From Porphyromonas loveana (GTDB lineage Bacteria > Bacteroidota > Bacteroidia > Bacteroidales > Porphyromonadaceae), in NCBI RefSeq assembly GCF_003096695.1, contig NZ_QEKY01000002.1, forward strand, positions 1 through 64,000: a DNA stretch of 64,000 nt. Reading direction: 5' to 3'. Every line of letters begins with the position of its first letter. Positions within the stretch are counted from its first letter, which is position 1. Both the position numbers and the translations under genes were made by a program. This document shows, piece after piece, positions 25,974-34,756 of the stretch. The notes under the pieces are model-generated. The model did no database searches, was not told the DNA's origin, and saw only the letters and a program-made list of their open reading frames with translations.

Positions 25974-26004
25974 TCTGTTGCATGGAAATAATACTATACA
26001 TTTG
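25974..26004 (+). promoter_or_regulatory. Predicted promoter of riboswitch 2 and the iht operon
   Basis: TACATTTG (25997-26004) matches TAnnTTTG; TCTG (25974-25977) is 19 bp upstream, one mismatch from TTTG. The start near 26010 is just before aptamer 2. Confidence 0.6.
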
Positions 26005-26014
26005 TGCCCGAAAA

Positions 26015-26242
26015 GACTGAAGTAGCTGTCCTCCGACACTTGTGAGGATGGTGCAAGGGAATCCGGTGCAAATCCGGAGCTGAGCCCTCAGCTGTAATGC
26101 TTCGATATCACTTCTGCCGATCGATAGGAGGTGATGGGGTGTGTAGTCAATCACGATGGTCACTGTTGGCGACAACAATTCGCTATGGGAAGGCCGACAA
26201 AAACTCGAGAAGAAGCCAAGCCAGAAGACCTGCTTGAGTAAA
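26015..26242 (+). promoter_or_regulatory. Cobalamin riboswitch 2
   Basis: Conserved blocks: GCAAGGGAA, CCGGTGCAAATCCGGAGCTG, GCCCTCAGCTGTAA, GGGAAGGCCGAC and AAGCCAGAAGACCTGCTT. The variable arm is longer than in riboswitch 1. About 225 nt of further leader separate it from the receptor start at 26469, including CTCATC and GATGAG strings that could pair as part of an expression platform. It should repress the iht operon when corrinoid is plentiful. Confidence 0.9.
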
Positions 26243-26468
26243 TGTGTTCTTGGAACTCCAGGGATTTAGGAGTGCTTAGAAAAGACGTGTGCCGTCTCAT
26301 CTTTCATATCCGTAAGTGCCTTTCCTCTATCAATGAGGGATACACTTGTGTGCAGAGAGCTAAATGATGAGATTGTTTCCGAAGACGCATCAGCTCTTGA
26401 TCGTCGTTCTTTCCTTGCATTTTCTTCGTCCCGCAATTATTGTGCAAACTAACTAATTAGTATCAATT

Positions 26469-28742
26469 ATGCGGAAGAGAATTATTCTTTTGGTGTTATT
26501 CTGCTTGGCAACCCTCACCTCATCGGCACTCTACGCTCAGAGTAGAGCCTCGCTGCAGGGTGTGGTGTCAGATGCAGAGACGGGAGAGGCGCTGGTAGGA
26601 GCGCGAATCGAAGTAAAGGGTACCAACGCGGTCGTGGGTACAGATGCGGACGGGCGTTTCGAGCTGAAGACGCTATCCTCGGGGCGGCACACGATCATAT
26701 GCTCCTATACGGGCTACGGTACCAAGGAGGAGGCGATAGATCTCGAAGCCGGGCGCACAGTATCGCTGAACTTTGTGCTGAGATCGAGAGTGAACAATTT
26801 GGAAGAAGTCGTAGTGACCGGTACCGGCACGCGCCACCGCCTCGTCGATGTACCAGTGGCTACCGAGATCCTCACGGCCAAGGAAATAGCCGCCTACTCG
26901 GCTCCCACGACTGAGGAGCTGCTGCGCGGAGTGAGTCCGTCCTTCGACTATGCCCCCAATCTGATGGGTTCGTTCATGCAGCTCAATGGCTTGAGCAGCA
27001 AATATATCCTCATCCTGATTGATGGTAAGCGAGTTTATGGGGATGTGGGCGGACAGGCTGACTTCAGCCGTATCTCCCCGGATCAGATAGAGCGCATTGA
27101 GTTGGTGAAGGGTGCTTCCAGTTCGCTTTACGGTTCTGATGCCATAGCGGGCGTGCTCAATATCATTACCAAGAAGAATACAAATAAGCTCAGTGCTTAT
27201 ACGTCGCAGCGTATATCGGACTACAACGATCGCAAGACCAATACTTCGCTTGACTTCAACATTGGGAAGTTCAGCAGCAGTACCAATTATTTCTTCTACC
27301 ACACAGACGGATGGCAGAACAGTCCCTTTGAATACATCAAAAAGAAAGGCTCAGACGAGCTCATCTTGGAAGAAACCTATAAAAAGACCGTTCGCGCGCA
27401 AGAGAATATGGGCATAAGTGAGACGCTTTCCTATTATGCCACGAGCAACCTCAGCTTCACGGGTAGTCTGCAGTACAACAAGCGACAGATCTTCACGCCC
27501 ACTTTTTCGGAGAAGAAACCTTATGATCTGGACTATCGGGCACTGACTACATCGCTGGGAGCCAACTATCTTTTCGGCAACGGACTTCACTCGCTCTCAT
27601 GGGATGCCGTGTACGATCGTTTCCGTTTCGGCTATCTCTATCACGATAAGGACAGTGGTGAGAGTCTCATCAACAGTCAGGGAGTGACCGAGCAACCCAC
27701 CTTCTTCCCGGGGCAACTCCGCAACAAGAATGACCAGACGCGTTATAGTACAGAGGTGCGAGGCATCTTTACGCTGCCTTATGCACAGCGCTTGACTACC
27801 GGACTGGAGTATTTCCGCGAAGAATTAGTGTCTCCCTACAACCTCGCAGCCAGCGAGGCGGTAGCATCTACCTTCTCGGCCTATGCGCAGGATGAGTGGA
27901 AGCCACTCCATTGGTTCAGCATGACAGCCGGTTTACGTATGGTCAATCACAAAGCCTTCGGAGCACGTCTGACTCCCAAGGTGTCCTTGCTTGCTACGTT
28001 AGGAGCCTTGAATATCCGAGCCACCTATGCCAACGGTTACAAGACACCCTCTCTCAAGGAGCTTTTTGCCCGCAACGAGCTCAGCTCGATGGGGTCACAC
28101 ACGCTCTATCTCGGCAATCCGGAACTCAAACCTCAGGCATCGGATTACTATGCCGTAGGACTGGAATACAACCAGGGCCCTGTCTCTATGAGTGTGACGG
28201 CCTACGACAATGAACTCCGCAACCTCATCGCTTACATCGACATCCCCACCACACCTGAAAATCAGGCTGCCGGTATCAAGAAAACTAAGTTGTACGCCAA
28301 TGTAGGCAAAGCCCGCAGCAGAGGAGTCGACTTCCTATGCGATGCTGCCATCGGATGGGGCTTCAAACTCGGTGCCGGATACAGCTTGGTGGAAGCCAAG
28401 AATCTGGAGACAGATAAATGGCTCGAAGGAGCTGCTCGTCACCATACCAATGTGCATCTCGACTGGGCTCGTCATTGGGGCAAGTATAGACTGGGCATCG
28501 GTCTCTTCGGTCGCATCCAGAGCGAGCGTTACTATGATGATGGCAATTCCCCCGAGTATTCCCTCTGGCGTTTGAGCACGACGCACCGCTTTGCTCACTT
28601 CCGTCATATCGTCCTTGACGGTACACTGGGTGTGGACAATATCTTCGACTATGTGGATGATCGTCCCATGGGTGTCAACTATGCCACCGTGACGCCCGGC
28701 CGCACCGTCTTTGCACAGATAGCGATTCGATTCAATAACTAA
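26469..28742 (+). CDS. ihtA: TonB-dependent receptor (IhtA/BtuB-like)
   Basis: 757-residue outer-membrane receptor. Signal peptide cut at about A23|Q24; a carboxypeptidase-regulatory-like domain (about 27-113) precedes the TonB box region (EEVVVTGTG), then the plug (SAPTTEELLRG..., LVKGASSSLYGSDAIAGVLNIITK) and a 22-strand-type barrel ending AQIAIRFNN. The gene order TonB receptor, CbiK-like lipoprotein, binding protein, permease, ATPase matches the P. gingivalis iht locus, described as iron/haem transport. The two cobalamin riboswitches ahead argue that corrinoid is a main or additional cargo. The symbol is given by locus resemblance. Confidence 0.85.
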   Translation: MRKRIILLVLFCLATLTSSALYAQSRASLQGVVSDAETGEALVGARIEVKGTNAVVGTDADGRFELKTLSSGRHTIICSYTGYGTKEEAIDLEAGRTVSLNFVLRSRVNNLEEVVVTGTGTRHRLVDVPVATEILTAKEIAAYSAPTTEELLRGVSPSFDYAPNLMGSFMQLNGLSSKYILILIDGKRVYGDVGGQADFSRISPDQIERIELVKGASSSLYGSDAIAGVLNIITKKNTNKLSAYTSQRISDYNDRKTNTSLDFNIGKFSSSTNYFFYHTDGWQNSPFEYIKKKGSDELILEETYKKTVRAQENMGISETLSYYATSNLSFTGSLQYNKRQIFTPTFSEKKPYDLDYRALTTSLGANYLFGNGLHSLSWDAVYDRFRFGYLYHDKDSGESLINSQGVTEQPTFFPGQLRNKNDQTRYSTEVRGIFTLPYAQRLTTGLEYFREELVSPYNLAASEAVASTFSAYAQDEWKPLHWFSMTAGLRMVNHKAFGARLTPKVSLLATLGALNIRATYANGYKTPSLKELFARNELSSMGSHTLYLGNPELKPQASDYYAVGLEYNQGPVSMSVTAYDNELRNLIAYIDIPTTPENQAAGIKKTKLYANVGKARSRGVDFLCDAAIGWGFKLGAGYSLVEAKNLETDKWLEGAARHHTNVHLDWARHWGKYRLGIGLFGRIQSERYYDDGNSPEYSLWRLSTTHRFAHFRHIVLDGTLGVDNIFDYVDDRPMGVNYATVTPGRTVFAQIAIRFNN

Positions 28743-28766
28743 CGTTTCACAATTAATCAAACAACA

Positions 28767-29654
28767 GTGATGAAAAAACTAATTTTCGCAGTTATGAGCT
28801 TAATGGCAGTTGCCTTAGTCTCATGTTCAGGTAAGAACAAGGAACCGGAGAATACGGGTGAGGCCACACTTCTCGTTACTTTCGGTAGCTCTTACGAAGC
28901 CCCTCGTGCTACTTATGCAGAGATCGAAAAGACCTTTGTTAAGTCCTACCCCAAACAGAAGTACAGCTGGACCTATACTTCTGCATTTATCCGTAAGAAG
29001 TTGGCTCAGCAAGGTATCTATATCGATGCTCCTGATGAGGCGTTGGAGAAGCTCGCACGCCTTGGCTATAAAAGAATTAATGTGCAAAGTCTGCACGTCA
29101 TCCCCGGTCATGAGTATTATGAGATGATGGATTTCGTGGACAAATTCAAAGCTGCACACAGTGACATCGTGGTCAAGATCGGTGCCCCTTTGCTGTCTTC
29201 GGATGAGGATATGCGTGAGGTTTCTGATATTTTGCATACTCGCTTCCAATCAACTTTGGAGAAGGGAGAAGCTGTCGTTTTCATGGGGCATGGTACCGAT
29301 CATGATGCGAACGATCGTTATGATCGCATCAATCGCATCATGAAGGACTTCAGTCCGCTTATGATAACCGGCACTGTAGAGGGATCACCTACGATCGAAG
29401 ATGTAATGACCGAACTGGCTGCCACCGGTGCCAAAACAGTGACGCTGATGCCGCTGATGAGTATTGCTGGTGATCACGCCACCAATGATATGGCTGGAGA
29501 CGAAGATGATAGCTGGAAGTCTATTCTGCTTAAGGCTGGCTATACAGTGAAGATCGACACGCTCAACAACGGCAATTTCTCATCTCTCGGGGATATCGAG
29601 GCCATTCGTAAGATTTGGGTTAAGCACATGGCTACAGCTTTGACCCGTCGCTAA
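28767..29654 (+). CDS. ihtB: CbiK-like chelatase lipoprotein (IhtB/FetB-type)
   Basis: 295 residues. Lipoprotein signal with lipobox LVSC (Cys at about 20), then an anaerobic cobalt chelatase (CbiK) fold. LHVIPGHEYYEM and FMGHGTDHDAND carry the metal-binding His residues of CbiK, and TLLVTFGSSYEAPR is the family opening. In P. gingivalis the equivalent (IhtB, also called FetB) was reported as a haemin-binding lipoprotein. Being lipid-anchored, it acts outside the cytoplasm. It could strip or insert metal in a tetrapyrrole or simply bind it. It starts 24 bp after the receptor; MK at 28770 is an equally good start. Confidence 0.87.
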   Translation: MMKKLIFAVMSLMAVALVSCSGKNKEPENTGEATLLVTFGSSYEAPRATYAEIEKTFVKSYPKQKYSWTYTSAFIRKKLAQQGIYIDAPDEALEKLARLGYKRINVQSLHVIPGHEYYEMMDFVDKFKAAHSDIVVKIGAPLLSSDEDMREVSDILHTRFQSTLEKGEAVVFMGHGTDHDANDRYDRINRIMKDFSPLMITGTVEGSPTIEDVMTELAATGAKTVTLMPLMSIAGDHATNDMAGDEDDSWKSILLKAGYTVKIDTLNNGNFSSLGDIEAIRKIWVKHMATALTRR

Positions 29655-29698
29655 GCTCATAGGCGTGATTGATCACCCTCTTACATCATATTAGTATG

Positions 29699-29766
29699 GA
29701 GCACCGACCTCGGTAATGGATAGTATCAGTATCTGCCACACCGAGATTAGGTGCTCTTTCTTTTCT
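29699..29766 (+). terminator. Attenuator-like terminator inside the iht operon
   Basis: Nested stem GAGCACC/GGTGCTC (29699-29705, 29750-29756) enclosing CTCGGT-ACCGAG, followed by TTTCTTTTCT. It lies in the 131-bp gap between ihtB and ihtC. Partial termination here would make more receptor and lipoprotein than inner-membrane transporter. Confidence 0.75.
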
Positions 29767-29785
29767 ATCAAATATTCAGACGATT

Positions 29786-30934
29786 ATGAGGCAACGTATT
29801 ACTACCATCGCATTCTTTCTCGCAGCCACTATCGCTCTTTTCTTCATGCTCGGTTGTGACCGATCCGGTCGGGGAGGTGACAAATCCGCTTCGCTCATCT
29901 CTTCGGACAGCTTGAACCCTCTCTATGCAGAGGGCTTTGGTTTGGAAGAGCAGAGGGGCGTCTATCTCCTCACGATAAAAGATCCGGAGAAGGAGTCGCA
30001 CAAAGTCTATCGTTTTGCCTTGGTGCCCAAGGGGATGCAGGGGTCCGTACCTGAGGGTTATCAGCCGGTGTCTATTCCTGTGGAGCGGGTGGTGTGTATG
30101 ACCACGCTCCAACTGTCCAATTTTATCGCCTTGGGACAACAACCATTGGTAGCAGGCATTACCAGTACCCGCTATCTGCGAGACTCTACCATGAAAGAAC
30201 AGCTCAGTGACGGGCGAACGAATAAGATCGGTATCGAGGGCAATTTCGATCGGGAGGTGGTCATGTCTCTACAGCCCGATCTGATTCTGATCTCCCCGTT
30301 CAAGCGCGGTGGCTATGATGTCCTGGAACAAGTATCTGCTCCATTGGTGCCCCATTTGGGCTACAAAGAGCTGACTCCTCTGGGGCAGGCCGAGTGGGTT
30401 AAAGTCATAGGATTGCTCACCGGTCATTATGAGGAGGCTTGTCGTATCTTCTCGGAGGTCGAATCCCGTTATCTGACATTGAAGGGATATGCCGACAAAG
30501 TGAGCGAACGTCCGGTCGTATTCAGTGGGGAGATGCGCGGGGGCAACTGGTATGCCGTCGGTGGCAAAAGCTATTTGGCTCAGCAGATACGCGACGCTGG
30601 AGGGGAGTATTTCCTTAGGGATGATGAGCATTCCGGTGGTGTCTCACTCGATTTTGAAACGGTCTATAGCCAGTCCGACTCGGCTCGCTTCTGGCGTATT
30701 CTCAATAGCTATCCGGGCAAGTTTAGTTACGACGCTTTGAAGGCCGAAGATGCACGATATGCCGACTTCAAGGCTTTCCGAGAGAAAGGGGTGATCTACT
30801 GCAATCTCCGCGAAGCAGCTTTCTATGAACTTATGCCGATGCATCCCGACTGGGTGCTTGCCGATCTCATGGCTATCATGCACCCATCCTTGTTGCCCGA
30901 TCATCAACCCCATTTCTACTATTTGCTTCGATGA
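29786..30934 (+). CDS. ihtC: ABC transporter substrate-binding lipoprotein
   Basis: 382 residues, with lipobox FMLGC (Cys at about 28) and a BtuF/FepB/FhuD-type binding fold: RVVCMTTLQLSNFIALG, then SLQPDLILISPF, and GGNWYAVGGKSYLAQQIRDAGG in the second lobe. It passes the ligand to the permease whose gene overlaps its end by 4 bp. Cargo is haem or corrinoid; the fold does not tell which. Confidence 0.86.
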   Translation: MRQRITTIAFFLAATIALFFMLGCDRSGRGGDKSASLISSDSLNPLYAEGFGLEEQRGVYLLTIKDPEKESHKVYRFALVPKGMQGSVPEGYQPVSIPVERVVCMTTLQLSNFIALGQQPLVAGITSTRYLRDSTMKEQLSDGRTNKIGIEGNFDREVVMSLQPDLILISPFKRGGYDVLEQVSAPLVPHLGYKELTPLGQAEWVKVIGLLTGHYEEACRIFSEVESRYLTLKGYADKVSERPVVFSGEMRGGNWYAVGGKSYLAQQIRDAGGEYFLRDDEHSGGVSLDFETVYSQSDSARFWRILNSYPGKFSYDALKAEDARYADFKAFREKGVIYCNLREAAFYELMPMHPDWVLADLMAIMHPSLLPDHQPHFYYLLR

Positions 30935-31998
30935 TCTCGGATCATTTCCACTCTCGCTCCGTGGCGCTGTTGCTCTTGGGGTTGGCAGGAGGGCTTCTCG
31001 CCCTTTTCGCCATCAATCTCTTCTTGGGCTCTGTCACCATCCCGATGGCAGAGATCCTGCGTCATCTCATATCGGACCGACCCGAGGGGGGAGAGGCGCT
31101 GATACACTATAACATCTTGTGGAAGTCGCGCTTGCCCGAGGCCCTCACGGCTACACTTGCCGGAGCAGGCTTGTCGGTGAGCGGATTGCAGATGCAGACG
31201 GTCTTTCGCAATCCCTTGGCCGGCCCTTCTGTGCTGGGGATCAGTTCGGGGGCGAGCCTGGGCGTTGCTTTGGTCGTATTACTGAGTGGCAGCCTGGGAG
31301 GAATGGCACTGAGTAGTCTGGGCTATATGGGCGAGGTGGCGATGAATATAGCTGCGGCCCTTGGCTCGTTGGCTGTGATGGGGCTGATTGTATTCGTGAG
31401 CACCAAAGTGCGCAGCAACGTTACCTTGCTGATCATCGGTGTGATGATCGGTTATGTTGCCACGGCTGTTATCGGTGTGTTCAAGTTCTTCAGTGTAGAG
31501 GAGGATATTCGTGCCTATGTGATCTGGGGGCTGGGTAGTTTCTCGCGGGCATCGGGTACACAGCTTAGTTTCTTCGCCATACTGATGTTGATCTTTGTAC
31601 CGAGCAGTATGCTGTTGGTCAAGTGGCTCAATCTGCTGCTTTTGGGTGAGAGCTATGCGCGCAATCTGGGGCTGAATACACGTCGTGCTCGTTTGTTTGT
31701 CATCGCATCGGCCGGCTTTCTCATCGCTGCCGTGACGGCTTACTGTGGGCCGATCGGTTTTTTGGGGATGGCCGTGCCTCACTTGGCGAGAGTCCTCTTC
31801 CACACCTCCGATCATCGTATTTTGATGCCTGCCACCTGTCTGATCGGTAGTGCGTTGGCGCTCTTCTGCAATATTGTGGCTCGTATGCCGGGGTTCGAGG
31901 GCGCACTGCCTGTCAATTCGGTGACAGCCTTGGTCGGAGCTCCTATTATCGTAGCGGTATTGCTCAAGCGCAGGCGTTTCAAAGAAGAGACCGATTAA
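30931..31998 (+). CDS. ihtD: FecCD-family ABC transporter permease
   Basis: 355 residues with about ten membrane segments. Family marks include FRNPLAGPSVLGISSGASLG and FCGPIGFLGMAVPHLAR-like CGPIGFLGMAVPHLARVL, with PGFEGALPVNSVTALVGAPI near the end. It forms the inner-membrane channel for siderophore, haem or B12 uptake with IhtE. The 4-bp overlap with ihtC implies coupled translation. Confidence 0.91.
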   Translation: MISDHFHSRSVALLLLGLAGGLLALFAINLFLGSVTIPMAEILRHLISDRPEGGEALIHYNILWKSRLPEALTATLAGAGLSVSGLQMQTVFRNPLAGPSVLGISSGASLGVALVVLLSGSLGGMALSSLGYMGEVAMNIAAALGSLAVMGLIVFVSTKVRSNVTLLIIGVMIGYVATAVIGVFKFFSVEEDIRAYVIWGLGSFSRASGTQLSFFAILMLIFVPSSMLLVKWLNLLLLGESYARNLGLNTRRARLFVIASAGFLIAAVTAYCGPIGFLGMAVPHLARVLFHTSDHRILMPATCLIGSALALFCNIVARMPGFEGALPVNSVTALVGAPIIVAVLLKRRRFKEETD

Positions 31999-32010
31999 TA
32001 GAGCGAACGC

Positions 32011-32763
32011 ATGGAGAAGTCAATAGAACTCAATCGGCTTGCCATCGGCTACCGAACGAAGACGGGAACTCGTGTCGTGGTTTCGGACATTGATGCCGAT
32101 CTACAGAGCGGACAGTTGACGGCTCTGTTAGGCGTTAATGGCGTGGGCAAGAGTACGCTCATGCGGACGATGGCGGGTTTTATGAAACCGCTGGCAGGTA
32201 CGATCAGGCTCTTGGATCGCCCCTTGGAGGACTATAGCGAGAGCGAAGTGGCGAAGCGTATCGGGGTTGTGCTCACCGATAATTGCCGGATCGTCGGTAT
32301 GACTGCCGGCGAATTGGTCGCATTGGGACGAAGCCCTTATACCGGATTCTGGGGAAGGCTGCAGAAGAGAGATAGGCAGCTTGTTACCGAAGCCATCGAA
32401 CGTGTGGGGATAGGCCCCTTGATCAATCGCGAGCTGACGACCTTGAGCGATGGAGAGAGACAGAAAGTGGTGATCGCCAAGGCGCTGGCTCAGGAGACTC
32501 CGATCATCTTTCTGGACGAGCCTACGGCTTTTCTCGACTATCCGAGCAAGATGGACCTATTGCGTCTCTTATATAGTCTGGCGCATGATACAGGGCGTAC
32601 GATCTTCCTGTCGACTCACGATCTGGACGCTATCCTTCCCATGGCCGACCATGTGTGGCTGTTGGATAGGGAGCGTCCTTTTTGTCAGGGCAGTCCTGCC
32701 TCTTTGCACCCCGCTTTCCACACTTATTTCGGATACACCGACACCAACAATCAAATGGTGTGA
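32011..32763 (+). CDS. ihtE: ABC transporter ATPase (FecE/BtuD type)
   Basis: 250 residues. Walker A LLGVNGVGKSTLM, signature LSDGERQKVVIAKAL, Walker B PIIFLDEPTAFLD and the switch His in IFLSTHDLD are all present. It powers the IhtD permease. It starts 12 bp after ihtD and is the last gene of the operon. Confidence 0.91.
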   Translation: MEKSIELNRLAIGYRTKTGTRVVVSDIDADLQSGQLTALLGVNGVGKSTLMRTMAGFMKPLAGTIRLLDRPLEDYSESEVAKRIGVVLTDNCRIVGMTAGELVALGRSPYTGFWGRLQKRDRQLVTEAIERVGIGPLINRELTTLSDGERQKVVIAKALAQETPIIFLDEPTAFLDYPSKMDLLRLLYSLAHDTGRTIFLSTHDLDAILPMADHVWLLDRERPFCQGSPASLHPAFHTYFGYTDTNNQMV

Positions 32764-32801
32764 CTTGATACTATTAAGTGGTAGGACTTAATACTATCAA
32801 G
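32763..32801. repeat. Two 23-bp palindromic units after ihtE
   Basis: Right at the ihtE stop, ACTTGATACTATTAAGT and ACTTAATACTATCAAG repeat at 23-bp spacing. Each unit is nearly palindromic, and the pair also forms one large 15-bp hairpin with a single C-C mismatch (32764-32779 with 32786-32801). No T-run follows, so it is not a standard terminator. Confidence 0.55.
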
Positions 32802-32975
32802 AGGTAAGAGGCTGTGTCAAAATGAAGATTTTGATGCAATCTCGGAGGTTGTGTTAGAAAGGGTGAAATGCAAGGGGCTGAGAGTGAGGGTACGGGAGTA
32901 TCTAATGATATACGCAGCAGTTCGCCCATTATGACAAAGCCTCGTCTCATGCCTGTTTGTTTCAGATTGTAACAA

Positions 32976-33009
32976 AAAAGCCCCTACTCACGGACGAGCA
33001 GGGGCTTTT
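32976..33009. terminator. Bidirectional terminator between ihtE and the delta-60 gene
   Basis: AAAAGCCCCT (32976-32985) pairs with AGGGGCTTTT (33000-33009), with CTC/GAG inside. T-runs flank it on both strands, so it can serve the plus-strand iht operon and the minus-strand gene that ends at 33040. Confidence 0.88.
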
Positions 33010-33039
33010 CGTTTGGGGCCTAAAGGCCTTAGTCTTTTA

Positions 33040-34575
33040 TTAGAGCTTTACGAAGCGATCGGTATAAGCCTTGTCGCCGGAAGTCAACTTGATCACATAG
33101 TTACCTGCTGCGAGAGCCTTCACGTCGATTGTGCGAATATTTTCACTTGTCAGTACCATACGGCCGGCCATGTCGAAGATTTGTATGCTGAAATTGCCAT
33201 CGAATTCGATATTCAGGACATCCTTCACAGGGTTGGGGTATGCTACGAATGTTTGCTCGGTCGTAACAATTGCGTTGCTGCTGATTACAATGTCACTGAT
33301 GTAACGAACCACCCCGAAAGGAGAACCATTGGGGCCATATGAAACAACACCCATTAGTAGTTTGCCGTCGGACTGGATAGCGAGAGCTTTGGATTGATCT
33401 TCTTTGCCTTCAAGGTCTGTGCTTGTATAACCATCGTCCCCGAAAGTGGCATTGGGATTGCCATCCTTATCGAGACTGAATATGCCCAAGTCATAGACGG
33501 TGAATTCTTGCGGAGAGCAAGCTACATAAATCTTATCCTCAGAGGAAACGGCCAAATCAGTTACATAACTACAACCTTCTGCTGTGAAGTTCTTCCTAAA
33601 TATGCCGTCGGAGCCAAATGTACTGTCTTGTGAGCCATCTGCATTAAGTCTTACGACAGCGGCACTATAACGCAACGTGGGGAGATTGGCATCCCATGAG
33701 TGACCGGCAACAACGATCTTGCCATCGCTTTGCAGACCAATGCCTTGGACAAAGTCGTGACCATAGCCTACACTCATCTTCTTTATGCCCCCTTCTCCAA
33801 AGGTCGTATCCAATTTGCCGTTTGCTCCAAGACGAACAATAGCCCATTTGTAAGTAGCATCAGTTGAGTAGAAACCACCAAGGAGGATTTTTCCATCAGG
33901 TTGCAGTATCAGATCCTTAACAAAAGAAGCATCTTCGCTGCCTTCGATAACAATCTTGCTGAGACCGTTCTCTCCGAAGGTATTATCCAGCGAACCATCA
34001 GGATTAAATCGCATGGCCAGAATATTGTCCTCCAAATATCCTCCTACCACTATTTTTCCATCAGGCTGGACCACCATTCTTTCTCCCAGTGCATTCACAA
34101 TGTCAATGATTAGATAACCATTGGAGCCGAATGAAGTGTCCAGTTGACCATTTTTGATCTTAACCAAAAAAGGCCATGTCTCGTAAGTGGCAACACTGAA
34201 CATATGGCCACATGAATAAATAGTGCCGTCGGGAAGTTCCACTGCATCCATCCCGTAGTTCTGTAAGTCTGCAGAAGGCAAAACCAACAGAATACCGTTA
34301 TCGCCGAAGGAAGAGTCCAACGTACCATCAGCATTGTAACATACATAGGCAACTCTTCTTGTACTACCAAGACGAGATGAACCTACAGCCAAACATTTAC
34401 CGTTAGACAAAGATACGACACTGCTGACCAAATCTGCCTCCCACGACTGATTATCGGCAATTACTGTCTGTGCTACACCATTGGTGCCAAAAGTCGGGTC
34501 GAGATCACCCGGTTGTTGTGCATTTGCCAACTGGAAAGCCAAGGCAAAAGCAGCAAATAGTTTAATTGTTTTCAT
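33040..34575 (-). CDS. Secreted delta-60-repeat protein with T9SS tail
   Basis: 511 residues. Signal peptide MKTIKLFAAFALAFQLANA|Q. Seven or more copies of the delta-60 motif LDxTFGxxG (LDPTFGTNG, LDSSFGDNG, LDTSFGSNG, LDNTFGENG, LDTTFGEGG, QDSTFGSDG, NATFGDDG), each followed by a V-QPDGKI-type strand, suggest a beta-propeller-like body. The last ~75 residues (AYPNPVKDVLNIEF... to DRFVKL) form a type A T9SS sorting domain, so it should be released or anchored on the surface. Function unknown. Confidence 0.87.
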   Translation of the reverse strand: MKTIKLFAAFALAFQLANAQQPGDLDPTFGTNGVAQTVIADNQSWEADLVSSVVSLSNGKCLAVGSSRLGSTRRVAYVCYNADGTLDSSFGDNGILLVLPSADLQNYGMDAVELPDGTIYSCGHMFSVATYETWPFLVKIKNGQLDTSFGSNGYLIIDIVNALGERMVVQPDGKIVVGGYLEDNILAMRFNPDGSLDNTFGENGLSKIVIEGSEDASFVKDLILQPDGKILLGGFYSTDATYKWAIVRLGANGKLDTTFGEGGIKKMSVGYGHDFVQGIGLQSDGKIVVAGHSWDANLPTLRYSAAVVRLNADGSQDSTFGSDGIFRKNFTAEGCSYVTDLAVSSEDKIYVACSPQEFTVYDLGIFSLDKDGNPNATFGDDGYTSTDLEGKEDQSKALAIQSDGKLLMGVVSYGPNGSPFGVVRYISDIVISSNAIVTTEQTFVAYPNPVKDVLNIEFDGNFSIQIFDMAGRMVLTSENIRTIDVKALAAGNYVIKLTSGDKAYTDRFVKL

Positions 34576-34665
34576 ACTGTTTTTATTATTGAAAGTTTGT
34601 GATAGGTGGCTATTTGGACTATATTTTCCCGATATTGCAACCGCTTTGCTGCTTTTTTACGGCTG

Positions 34666-34673
34666 CAAATATA
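34666..34673 (-). promoter_or_regulatory. -7 box upstream of the delta-60 gene
   Basis: On the minus strand TATATTTG (34673-34666) matches TAnnTTTG, about 90 bp before the start codon. No good -33 box at 19-21 bp. Confidence 0.45.
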
Positions 34674-34756
34674 GAGAATGCCATCCGAATAAACGCATAT
34701 ATCCTGCTCGGATGAAGGATAAACAATTGAATGATTATCGCTGAAATCCTTTCAGA

